From the NCBI GenBank assembly GCA_020723365.1, contig DYJB01000053.1, positions 1 through 15,706 of the forward strand: DNA of 15,706 nt, written 5' to 3'. The translations under genes and the position numbers were made by a program. The stretch is from Candidatus Aquidulcis sp. (GTDB taxonomy: Bacteria > Chloroflexota > Anaerolineae > Anaerolineales > E44-bin32). Shown piece by piece: positions 7,357 to 14,136 of the stretch. The stretch's first letter is position 1. The number at the start of each line of letters is the position of its first letter. The notes beneath the pieces were generated by a model. It had not been told where the DNA came from and did no database searches. It was given only the letters and a program-made list of their open reading frames with translations.

Positions 7357-7998
7357 CTAGATCCCGCCGCCCGGCTTGGAGTTCGAGGCGCCCGAGACGC
7401 GCCGGCCGGTGTCGATCCGCAGGCTCACCGCCTCGGGAGGGATGACCACGGACGAGCCTTCCTGACTTCCCAGGCGAGGTTCGGTTCGGCTAAGGACGTT
7501 CCCGGCCGCATCCAGGACCTCGATGAAGAACATGTCGAGATTGCGGCGGGCCGGCCCATCGATGCGCGACCCCGACTTCAAGTACTTCGAGCCGTGGCAC
7601 GGACATTCGAAGCGATCGTTGGTCGGCACCCACTTGTACAGGCAGCCGAGGTGGACGCAGACCTTGTAGATCGCCTTGACCCCGGGCTCGAGGGGGTAGT
7701 CAGCCGGCTGGCGCTCGTCCTGGACGGTGATGTCGCCGATGTTGACCAGCCAGAAGCGTCCCTCGGGGAAGTCGGCCGGCGGGCTGTCGGGAGGCGGCAG
7801 GTTGGCGATGGGGAGGGTGAAGACGCCGCCGAACTCCCCTTCGCGGAAGCGGGGCAGCGCGAACCACAGCGTGACGCCCCCGGCGCCGGCCAGGAAGACG
7901 GCCATCGACGCCCCCCACAGGTAGTTCAGGAATTCCCGCCGGCTCAACGGGACGCCAGCTTCGGCGCCCGGCGCGGTCTGGACGCCAGCGTCGGTCAT
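7357..7998 (-). CDS. Rieske [2Fe-2S] iron-sulfur subunit
   Basis: A 213-residue subunit that takes the first electron from quinol at the Qo site. SRREFLNYLWG (19-29) followed by a hydrophobic stretch (30-48) is a twin-arginine signal anchor. Cluster motifs are CVHLGC (114-119) and CPCHGS (132-137), with ligands Cys114, His116, Cys132 and His135 and the disulphide pair Cys119/Cys134. Val115 replaces the more usual Thr. A GPA turn follows (148-150). I chose the ATG at 7998 because AGGAGGAG lies just before it; the frame stays open for 64 more codons upstream, but that stretch is unrelated to the family and crosses the promoter. First gene of the respiratory operon; its stop overlaps the ribosome site of cytochrome b. 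Confidence 0.95.
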   Translation of the reverse strand: MTDAGVQTAPGAEAGVPLSRREFLNYLWGASMAVFLAGAGGVTLWFALPRFREGEFGGVFTLPIANLPPPDSPPADFPEGRFWLVNIGDITVQDERQPADYPLEPGVKAIYKVCVHLGCLYKWVPTNDRFECPCHGSKYLKSGSRIDGPARRNLDMFFIEVLDAAGNVLSRTEPRLGSQEGSSVVIPPEAVSLRIDTGRRVSGASNSKPGGGI

Positions 7999-8077
7999 GC
8001 AGCTCCTCCTGTTGTGTTCACCATGAGGGAAAGCGGGCCCCACGTGCCGCGCCACCCGCCCGAATAGAGGCGACCTA

Positions 8078-8106
8078 TTTTTAGCATACTTCACCCAATA
8101 AGTCAA
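8078..8106 (-). promoter_or_regulatory. Sigma-70-type promoter of the Rieske/cytochrome b operon
   Basis: On the minus strand, TTGACT (8106-8101) is followed after exactly 17 bp by TAAAAA (8083-8078), with TG one base before the -10 (extended -10). The surrounding 45 bp is AT-rich in an otherwise GC-rich window. The transcript would start near 8071, giving a leader of roughly 70 nt before the Rieske ATG. Confidence 0.65.
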
Positions 8107-8217
8107 TTTTGACCTTGTCCGACCGGGGGCTCCGCCGTGGCGTCCCGCCGGCAGACCCCCGCGCCCCGAGCGCCATTCCGCTGAGGCCAATCACCGCCCC
8201 TGGTCGGACCCACCGGT

Positions 8218-8223
8218 TACAAT
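8218..8223 (+). promoter_or_regulatory. -10 box placing the RNase D start at the transcript 5' end (leaderless)
   Basis: TACAAT (5 of 6 to the consensus) ends 7 bases before the ATG at 8231, where transcription would be expected to begin. There is no Shine-Dalgarno sequence before either candidate start and no clear -35. This geometry is typical of leaderless mRNAs. Confidence 0.5.
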
Positions 8224-8230
8224 GTGGCCC

Positions 8231-9379
8231 ATGACGTCACCTTCGGCCGGCAGCCCGAGCTGGATCGACGCGCCGGAACCGCTCGCTCATTGGATCGAGG
8301 CCCACCGCACGGCCCCCCGCCTGGCGATCGATACCGAGTCCAACAGCCTGCACGCCTACCAGGAACGCGTCTGCCTGATCCAGGTCAGCACGGCCGACGC
8401 CGACGTGCTCATCGACCCGCTGGGCACCGCCGATGTCAGCGCGCTGGCGCCGCTCTTCGCCTCAGCCGCCACGGAAAAAGTGTTCCACGGCGCCGAGTAC
8501 GACCTCGCCTGCCTGAAGCGCGACTTCGGCTTCGAGATCGCCAACCTGTTCGATACTCGCCTGGCGCTGCGCACACTCGGCATGCAGCCCAGCGGGCTGG
8601 CCGACGTGCTGGCGCAGGAGTTCGGCGTGACGCTTGACAAGCGCTACCAGCGCGCCGATTGGGCCAAACGCCCTCTGCCGACGGCGCAGCTCGAGTACGC
8701 CCGCTACGATACGCACTACCTGCTGCCGCTGCGCGATCGGCTGGAGGAGGCGCTGCGGGTCGCCGGCCGCTGGGACGAAGCCCGCGAGGCCTGCGCCCAC
8801 CTGGCCTGCACGGTACACCCCGCCGGCAACGGCAACCCGGAGGGCTACTGGGGCATGACCAACGCCCGCCGGCTCGAGCCGCGCCAGGCGGCGGCGCTGC
8901 GCGAGCTCTACCGGTGGCGGGACGAGACCGCCCGGCGCCTCGATCGTCCACCCTTCAAGGTCATCGGCGACGAGGCTTTGCTCGAACTGGCGCGCATGCA
9001 GCCGCGCGACGCGGACGAGGTCCTGCACGTGCCCGGCGTGACGCCGCGCCTGGCCTCGCGCTACACGCCGCCGATCCTGGCAGCCCTCGAGCGCGCCCGC
9101 AGCGCCCCGCCGCCACGCCCGCCGGCGGCCGAGCCCATCGACCCGGCCGTCCTGGGCCGCTACGACCAGCTGCGCCGCTGGCGCAAGGCGGCCGCCGCCG
9201 AACGCGGCGTCGAATCCGACATCGTCCTGCCGCGCGAGGTGCTGTGGGACATCGCCCGGGCCGCCCCGCGCGCGCTGGCCGACCTGCGGCCGATCCTGGA
9301 CTGCCTGCCGTGGCGCTTGCAGGCCTACGGCCCGGCGCTGCTGCAGGCGCTCTGGGGAACCAAGTCCGCCAAAGGATGA
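8231..9379 (+). CDS. rnd: Ribonuclease D (DEDDy 3'-5' exoribonuclease with HRDC domains)
   Basis: A cytoplasmic exoribonuclease; the family trims tRNA and other stable RNA 3' ends. The product is 382 residues from this start, close to usual RNase D length. DEDDy residues: DTES (Asp34, Glu36), HGAEYD (Asp91) and YARYD (Tyr156, Asp160), using two metal ions. A first HRDC region spans about 210-290, with YRWRDETARRLDRPPFKVI typical of it. A second, weaker HRDC-like region lies at about 305-380 after a Pro/Ala-rich linker. The ATG at 8222 is an alternative giving three more residues, but it overlaps the -10 box, so I prefer 8231. The next gene starts 7 bp after the stop, so the two are one unit. 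Confidence 0.92.
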   Translation: MTSPSAGSPSWIDAPEPLAHWIEAHRTAPRLAIDTESNSLHAYQERVCLIQVSTADADVLIDPLGTADVSALAPLFASAATEKVFHGAEYDLACLKRDFGFEIANLFDTRLALRTLGMQPSGLADVLAQEFGVTLDKRYQRADWAKRPLPTAQLEYARYDTHYLLPLRDRLEEALRVAGRWDEAREACAHLACTVHPAGNGNPEGYWGMTNARRLEPRQAAALRELYRWRDETARRLDRPPFKVIGDEALLELARMQPRDADEVLHVPGVTPRLASRYTPPILAALERARSAPPPRPPAAEPIDPAVLGRYDQLRRWRKAAAAERGVESDIVLPREVLWDIARAAPRALADLRPILDCLPWRLQAYGPALLQALWGTKSAKG

Positions 9380-9386
9380 GTCTCTC

Positions 9387-10781
9387 ATGGAACTGACGTT
9401 CGCCGGCGCCGCCCAGACCGTCACCGGATCGCAGCATCTGCTGCGCATCAACGGCCACCGCCTGCTGCTCGAGTGCGGGCTGTTCCAGGGGCGCCGCGCC
9501 GATACCTACGCCGTCAACCGCAGCTTTCCCTTCGAGCCGCACGCCCTCGACGCCGTCATCCTGTCGCACGCCCACATCGACCACTGCGGCAACCTGCCCA
9601 ACCTGGTGCGGCAGGGTTTCGAGGGCTCGATCCACGCCACGCACAGCACGGTGCATTTGACCGATCTGACGCTGCGCGACTCGGGCCACATCCAGGAATC
9701 CGACATCGAGTTCCTCAACAAGAAGCGCGCCCGCAAGGGGCTGCCGCCACTCGAGCCGCTCTACACCGCCGCCGACGCCGAGGCCGTTTCGAAGCAGCTG
9801 GTGATGCAGGCCTACGGCCAGCCCTTCGAGCCGGTGCCCGGCGTCACCGCCCGGCTCGTCGACGCCGGACACATCCTCGGTTCGGCCGGGGTGATCCTCG
9901 ACCTGGAGGAGAAAGGCCGCCGCCTGCGGCTGATGTTCTCGGGCGACATCGGCCGGCTGCGCATGCCGCTCCTGCGCGACCCTGTCCCGCCGGAACAGGT
10001 CGACATCCTGCTGATGGAATGCACCTACGGCGACAAGCCCCATGCTCCGCCCGAGCAGGCCGCTGCCGGGCTGCGGAGCGTGCTGCGCCGCACCTTCGAG
10101 CGCGGCGGCAAGGTCATCGTGCCGGCCTTCGCCATCGGCCGCACGCAGCTGCTGGTCTACGCGCTGCACGAGATGATCGAGAGCGGCGAGCTGCCGCGCA
10201 TCCCGGTGTACGTCGACAGCCCGCTGGCCATCAATGCCACCGAGATCTTCCGTGAGCACCCGGAGGACTTCGACGAACAGGCCACGGCCTTCCTCCAGCG
10301 CGACCCGGACGGCAGCCTGTTCGGCTTCGACCTGCTCACCTTCACGCGCTCGGTCGAGGACAGCAAGGCGATCAACGACCGCAAGGGGCCGGTGGTGATC
10401 ATCTCCGCCTCGGGCATGGCCGAGACCGGGCGCATCCTGCACCACCTGCGCAATAACCTGGGCGACCGGCGCAACACGGTCCTGATCACGTCGTGGATGG
10501 CGCCCAACACGCTCGGCCGGAGGCTGGCGGAAGGCGTGAAGAGCGTCTTCATCTTCGGCGAGGAGCACGAGGTGCGCGCCGAGGTGGTTTCGGTGGACGG
10601 TTTCTCGGCCCACGCCGGCCAGGACTTCCTGGAAACCTACGCCCGCTCGTCTGCCGGCTCGCTCAAGGCGCTGTATCTGGTGCACGGCGAGGCCGGGCCG
10701 GCCCAGGCGCTGACCGGGCGGCTGGGGGACCTCAAGGCCCCGATCCGCTACCCGGCGCGGGGAACGACGGTCGAGTTGTAG
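9387..10781 (+). CDS. Beta-CASP metallo-beta-lactamase RNase (MBL-fold RNA metallo-hydrolase)
   Basis: A 464-residue zinc-dependent nuclease of the bacterial CPSF73/Ysh1-like type. MBL motifs: SHAHIDHCG (His61, His63, Asp65, His66), DAGHILGSA (His162) and FSGDIGR (Asp187). The beta-CASP cap lies at about 210-390, with VPAFAIGRTQ, DSPLAINATEIF (277-288) and ISASGMAETGR plus the following LHH (motif B). Motif C is GFSAHAGQ (His409). The length and lack of a long C-terminal domain set it apart from RNase J and from the archaeal KH-domain forms. The ATG follows the RNase D stop by 7 bp, with AAAGGA overlapping that stop, indicating translational coupling. Substrate unknown; co-expression with RNase D suggests RNA processing or decay. 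Confidence 0.92.
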   Translation: MELTFAGAAQTVTGSQHLLRINGHRLLLECGLFQGRRADTYAVNRSFPFEPHALDAVILSHAHIDHCGNLPNLVRQGFEGSIHATHSTVHLTDLTLRDSGHIQESDIEFLNKKRARKGLPPLEPLYTAADAEAVSKQLVMQAYGQPFEPVPGVTARLVDAGHILGSAGVILDLEEKGRRLRLMFSGDIGRLRMPLLRDPVPPEQVDILLMECTYGDKPHAPPEQAAAGLRSVLRRTFERGGKVIVPAFAIGRTQLLVYALHEMIESGELPRIPVYVDSPLAINATEIFREHPEDFDEQATAFLQRDPDGSLFGFDLLTFTRSVEDSKAINDRKGPVVIISASGMAETGRILHHLRNNLGDRRNTVLITSWMAPNTLGRRLAEGVKSVFIFGEEHEVRAEVVSVDGFSAHAGQDFLETYARSSAGSLKALYLVHGEAGPAQALTGRLGDLKAPIRYPARGTTVEL

Positions 10782-10822
10782 CGCGCCGGCGCCCGCCTTC
10801 GACGCCGGCCCCGGGGGGCAGC

Positions 10823-11668
10823 ATGGCGTCTACTCGTTTCTGCGAACAGGCCGTGATCGTCACCGGCGCCTCCAGCGGCATCGGCGAATCGTTGGCGCTC
10901 CGCCTCGCCGACGAGGGCGCCTGGCTGGCGCTCGCCGCCCGGCGAGCCGATCGCCTCGAAGCCGTCGCGGCAGCCTGCCGGCAGCGCGGCGGACGCGCCC
11001 TGGCCATCCCCACCGACGTCTCCGATGAGCCGGCCTGCCGATCGCTGGTCGATCGGGCGCGCCAGGAGTTCGGGCGGGTCGACATGCTGGTCAACAACGC
11101 CGGGCTCTCGGTCGTGGCGCTCCTGGAGGAGCTGCACAACCTCGACCTCTTCCGGCGCGTGATGGGAGTGAACTTCTACGGGGCACTGTACTGCACCTAT
11201 CATGCGCTGCCGCACCTGATCGAGAGCCGCGGCCGGCTGGTGAACGTCTCCAGCCTGGGCGGGAAGTTCGCCATCCCCTACAACTCGTCCTATGTTGCCA
11301 GCAAGTTCGCGCTGGGCGGGCTCTCCGACTCGCTGCGGCTGGAAGTGAGGCGCCACGGCGTGAGCGTGACGCTGATCTGTCCCTACTGGGTGGTGAGCGA
11401 GTTCCACGAGAGCTACCTGGACCGCGAGGGGGAGCGCAAGGGCAAGGCCGGCCGGGCGTTGTATACCGCACGCACGATGACCGCCGATCGCTGCGCGCAG
11501 ATCACGCTGGAGGCTGCCTACCGCCGCAAGCGCCAGGTCCTCATGGGCCCCGGCCGGTTCCTGATCCCGCTGCAGGCGCTGGCGCCGGGCCTGGCCGACC
11601 GGCTGATCCTGCGCAGCTTCATGCGCTCGGTGCGCCGGCGGCAATCAGAGGGCCCGCGCCGGAGCTAG
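10823..11668 (+). CDS. Short-chain dehydrogenase/reductase (classical SDR)
   Basis: A 281-residue NAD(P)(H)-dependent oxidoreductase. Rossmann motif TGASSGIG (14-21); AARRADR (38-44) at the end of the second strand, where the arginines favour NADP(H); TDVSD (64-68); NNAG (91-94); Asn117 in GVNFYG; catalytic Ser143 or Ser144 in NVSSLGG; Tyr157 and Lys161 in YVASK. The usual PG after the sixth strand is replaced by CPYWVVSEF, a change near the nicotinamide pocket. The basic C-terminal tail resembles membrane-associated SDRs such as the DHRS7/11-beta-HSD group, but the substrate cannot be told. The start is the ATG with GGGGGG just upstream; the frame is open further back, but only as a shadow of the preceding gene. 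It lies 41 bp after the beta-CASP gene, same strand. Confidence 0.9.
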   Translation: MASTRFCEQAVIVTGASSGIGESLALRLADEGAWLALAARRADRLEAVAAACRQRGGRALAIPTDVSDEPACRSLVDRARQEFGRVDMLVNNAGLSVVALLEELHNLDLFRRVMGVNFYGALYCTYHALPHLIESRGRLVNVSSLGGKFAIPYNSSYVASKFALGGLSDSLRLEVRRHGVSVTLICPYWVVSEFHESYLDREGERKGKAGRALYTARTMTADRCAQITLEAAYRRKRQVLMGPGRFLIPLQALAPGLADRLILRSFMRSVRRRQSEGPRRS

Positions 11669-11786
11669 CGCCGATCGGCCGTCCGTGACGGACTCCCCCC
11701 AAGGACCGGAAAGCGCGCCGGGCCTCTGCCAGCTTCGCAGGCTGTTGGGGCTCCTCGGCGGCTGCGCGGCCGCGGCGCCCCGGAGA

Positions 11787-12260
11787 TCAGCCGCTGGCGT
11801 GGGCGCGCTTCAGCTCGGCGATATCGAGCTTGCCCATCTTGAGCATCGCCTGCGTGGCCCGGCCCGCCTTCTCGGGATCGGGATCCCCGATCAGGTCACC
11901 GAGCACGTTGGGCACGATCTGCCACGACAGCCCGAAGCGATCCTTGAGCCACCCACACTGGCCCGGCTCACCGCCTTCGGTCAGCTTCGACCACAGGCGG
12001 TCGATCTCCTCCTGCGTCTCGCAGTTGACGAAGAACGAGATCGCCTCCGTGAACGTGAAGCTCGGCCCGCCGTTGAGCGCCATGAACTCCTGACCGGCCA
12101 GTTGGAAGGTGACGCTCATGGCCGTCCCCTTGGGAAGGGGCATACCATCCCCGTAGCGCGAGACGTTGGTGAGCTTTGAGTCGGGGAAGAGCGAGACGTA
12201 CAGATTGGCCGCTTCCTCGGCCTGACAGTCGAACCACAGGAAGGGCGTGATTTTCTGCAA
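11787..12260 (-). CDS. PhnB-like VOC-superfamily protein (3-demethylubiquinone-9 3-methyltransferase fold)
   Basis: A 157-residue protein of the glyoxalase/VOC fold, Pfam PF06983 type. Typical features: QKITPFLWFD at the N-terminus, AANLYVSLFPDS (18-29), MSVTFQLAGQEFMALNGGP (48-66), FTEAISFFVNC (70-80), GWLKDRFGLSWQIVP (103-117) and AMLKMGKLDI near the end. Despite the family name there is no methyltransferase core; the function is unknown. The start is TTG at 12260, preceded by GGAGAGGAG; the family normally begins (M)QKI, exactly here. No ATG gives a plausible full product, because the frame upstream runs antisense through the tRNA. Convergent with the dehydrogenase, 118 bp apart. I see no clear terminator between them. 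Confidence 0.88.
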   Translation of the reverse strand: MQKITPFLWFDCQAEEAANLYVSLFPDSKLTNVSRYGDGMPLPKGTAMSVTFQLAGQEFMALNGGPSFTFTEAISFFVNCETQEEIDRLWSKLTEGGEPGQCGWLKDRFGLSWQIVPNVLGDLIGDPDPEKAGRATQAMLKMGKLDIAELKRAHASG

Positions 12261-12351
12261 TGGGCTGCTTGCTCCTCTCCGAGCGCATGGCTCGGCGTCT
12301 TCGCAAAGCGCAGGCGGATCATCGGGCGCGCAGGGCCACGCCCGAAGGCGG

Positions 12352-12357
12352 TATAAT
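12352..12357 (+). promoter_or_regulatory. Consensus -10 box of the tRNA-Ser gene
   Basis: A perfect TATAAT lies 7 bases before the mature tRNA 5' end, so transcription would start at or next to the first tRNA base. No -35 match is visible at 16-18 bp. Confidence 0.6.
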
Positions 12358-12364
12358 CGTCGGC

Positions 12365-12455
<91 letters not shown>

Positions 12456-12456
12456 C

Positions 12457-12485
12457 GGCCCCCGGCTACCGACGGGGGCCTTTCC
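12457..12485 (+). terminator. Intrinsic terminator of tRNA-Ser
   Basis: GGCCCCCG (12457-12464) and CGGGGGCC (12473-12480) form a perfect 8-bp stem around an 8-nt loop, followed by TTT, starting one base after the encoded CCA. Confidence 0.75.
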
Positions 12486-12644
12486 ATTCCACAAGCGGCC
12501 GAGGCCGGTCCCTCGGGTGCATCTCGGCCCTGTAATCGGTAGGCGCCGTTTCCGGCACCCTCTCACGTCGGCGGGGGGAGGCGTGTCCGCCCGCGTGATC
12601 GCCCCTGGCTGATTCCCTCAACCCCGACCCAGTAGCCGAGGGGG

Positions 12645-13871
12645 TCAATCCCCCATCGTCCCCGACGAGCGATCCGTGAAGCCGCGCGTCAGGCGCAAGC
12701 CGAGGGCGCCGCTGAGCAGCCCGCCGGCGAGCGCCAACGCCGTGGCCAGCAGGAGGTCCATGCCGGTGATGGCGTACTCTTGCAGCGCCGGGGTCATCTC
12801 GAACTGCGCGTAGGCGAGTAAGACCATGGACACGGAAAACACAGCCGCCAGCACGAGCGGCCGGCTGCGCGCCCACGGCACAAGGCCGACCAGAGCGACC
12901 AAGACGAGTGCCGGGAGGGCCAACACCATCGTCCAGGCCTGGTGCAGGCCGATGAGCCCGTTGTTGCCGAGCAGGGCGGCGAACTCGCGCGCCTTGGCCG
13001 CCGTCGATTCCGGAAAGAGCAGGACGTATTGGTCGATGACCGAGACCGGTTTGAGCAGTGCGAAGCCGGCGGCGGCGATCGCCGTCGCCATGTACTGCAG
13101 CCCCAGCGCCAGGCCGGCGGTCAGCAGGACCACCCAGGGGCGCCGGGCCAGCCGGATCGTGGCCACGAGCGACAGTGGAAGGAAGGCCCCGATCAGGATC
13201 GGAAAGAGCAGGCCGTACAGCCCGGCGCCGCCGGCGCGGTGGCCGACGATGAAGGCTTCACCCATCTGGAAGTGGACAGCTTCGTAGGCGTAGGCCCCGG
13301 TCAGCACGATACCCCACAGCAGGGGGCTCTTCCAGGTGAAGGTGTAGCCCAGGCGCTGGGCCGAGCGGGCGATGCCGAACATCAGGCTGTAGTCGACGAC
13401 CATCGTGGCCAGCATGATCAGCAGGTGGGGCGGGCTCCACAGCGTGGCATCGATGCCGAAGGCGCGGTGCCACAGCTCATCGACGACGCCGGCGAGCAGC
13501 GCCGCGGCGTAGCCGAACAGGATGCCGAAGTAGGCGCCGGGGGCGCGCAGGGCACCGAGCCGGGCCGTGTGCGGCAGCACCTGCCCGGCAAGCGACAGGC
13601 CGGTCTCGTAGGCGATCATGACCACCACGATCGCCAGCCCGCTGACGAAGGCCGCCACGACCATCAGATGCGGTGGAATCCACAGGCTGTCCCGCCCGAT
13701 GGCCACGTGCCACTGGATATCCCACGCCCCGCCGATGAAGTTGAACAGCTTGAGCAGCGCCACGGCAAACAGCACGCGCAGCCGCAGCCGCTCGAGCGCC
13801 GTGGCGTCCACAGCCGTCAGGAGCCTGGAGGCGAGGGCGCGGTTCATGGTCAGACGGAGCGTGGCAAGCAT
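12645..13871 (-). CDS. Unknown polytopic membrane protein with duplicated DxxWH...WxPPH motif
   Basis: A 408-residue protein with about ten hydrophobic spans; no family I can name. Two related segments stand out. Residues 51-68 have Asp51, Trp54, His55, Gly59, Asp61, Trp64, Pro66, Pro67 and His68. Residues 131-149 have Asp131, Trp134, His135, Gly139, Asp141, Trp145, Pro147, Pro148 and His149, with a one-residue insertion before Trp145. Each is followed by a hydrophobic helix (HLMVVAAF, HLLIMLAT), suggesting an internal duplication. A third acid/His site is YEAVHF (196-201). Histidines and acids at membrane borders suggest metal or heme binding, but that is inference. Start: ATG at 13871 with GAGG six bases upstream; a promoter-like pair lies in the AT-rich gap before it. 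ATG at 13847 is an alternative. Confidence 0.75.
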   Translation of the reverse strand: MLATLRLTMNRALASRLLTAVDATALERLRLRVLFAVALLKLFNFIGGAWDIQWHVAIGRDSLWIPPHLMVVAAFVSGLAIVVVMIAYETGLSLAGQVLPHTARLGALRAPGAYFGILFGYAAALLAGVVDELWHRAFGIDATLWSPPHLLIMLATMVVDYSLMFGIARSAQRLGYTFTWKSPLLWGIVLTGAYAYEAVHFQMGEAFIVGHRAGGAGLYGLLFPILIGAFLPLSLVATIRLARRPWVVLLTAGLALGLQYMATAIAAAGFALLKPVSVIDQYVLLFPESTAAKAREFAALLGNNGLIGLHQAWTMVLALPALVLVALVGLVPWARSRPLVLAAVFSVSMVLLAYAQFEMTPALQEYAITGMDLLLATALALAGGLLSGALGLRLTRGFTDRSSGTMGD

Positions 13872-13898
13872 GGACAGCCTCGGAGTAGCGTCGGAAGA

Positions 13899-13938
13899 TG
13901 GATAACTCTACTGTTATAGATTAGAATAGTCAATAATC
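13899..13938. promoter_or_regulatory. Overlapping divergent promoters with two inverted repeats
   Basis: An AT-rich island between two divergent genes. On the minus strand, TTGACT (13933-13928) and TAGAGT (13910-13905) are 17 bp apart, giving a short leader to the ATG at 13871. On the plus strand, TGGATA (13899-13904) and TAGAAT (13922-13927) are also 17 bp apart, which would leave about 200 nt of leader before the lipase gene. Inverted repeats ATAAC-N6-GTTAT (13902-13917) and GATTA-N10-TAATC (13919-13938) cover the minus-strand -10 and -35 and could be operator half-sites. Confidence 0.45.
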
Positions 13939-14136
13939 AAATGGCCCTCGCCGATGACCGCCGCCAGACGAAGCGAGGCGTCTTGGGCGGCCCACGGTCC
14001 GAGCGCCAAGGCCCGGAAGCTCGCCTCGCTCCTCGAGGGCGGCTCGCGCTTCCTTGGCGGCCGACCAGGCTGCTCGGCCTGCGCACCAGCCCGCGCTCGG
14101 ATGGGCTGAACCCTATGGAAGAACGGGAGAAGGGCG

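Noticed and set aside
5177..7360. 727-codon plus-strand open frame across the cytochrome b gene
   Set aside because: It is a GC-rich shadow: His, Arg, Gln and Gly-rich composition and no motif, while the opposite strand encodes full cytochrome b and cytochrome c families with strong ribosome sites.
8961..10685. 574-codon minus-strand open frame opposite RNase D and the beta-CASP gene
   Set aside because: The plus strand holds all catalytic motifs of both enzymes; the minus frame has low-complexity Arg/Gln/Val-rich composition and no family features.
11669..11786. GTCCG-TGA-CGGAC hairpin between the convergent dehydrogenase and VOC genes as a bidirectional terminator
   Set aside because: Only about 5 bp of stem and followed by C residues rather than T on either strand.
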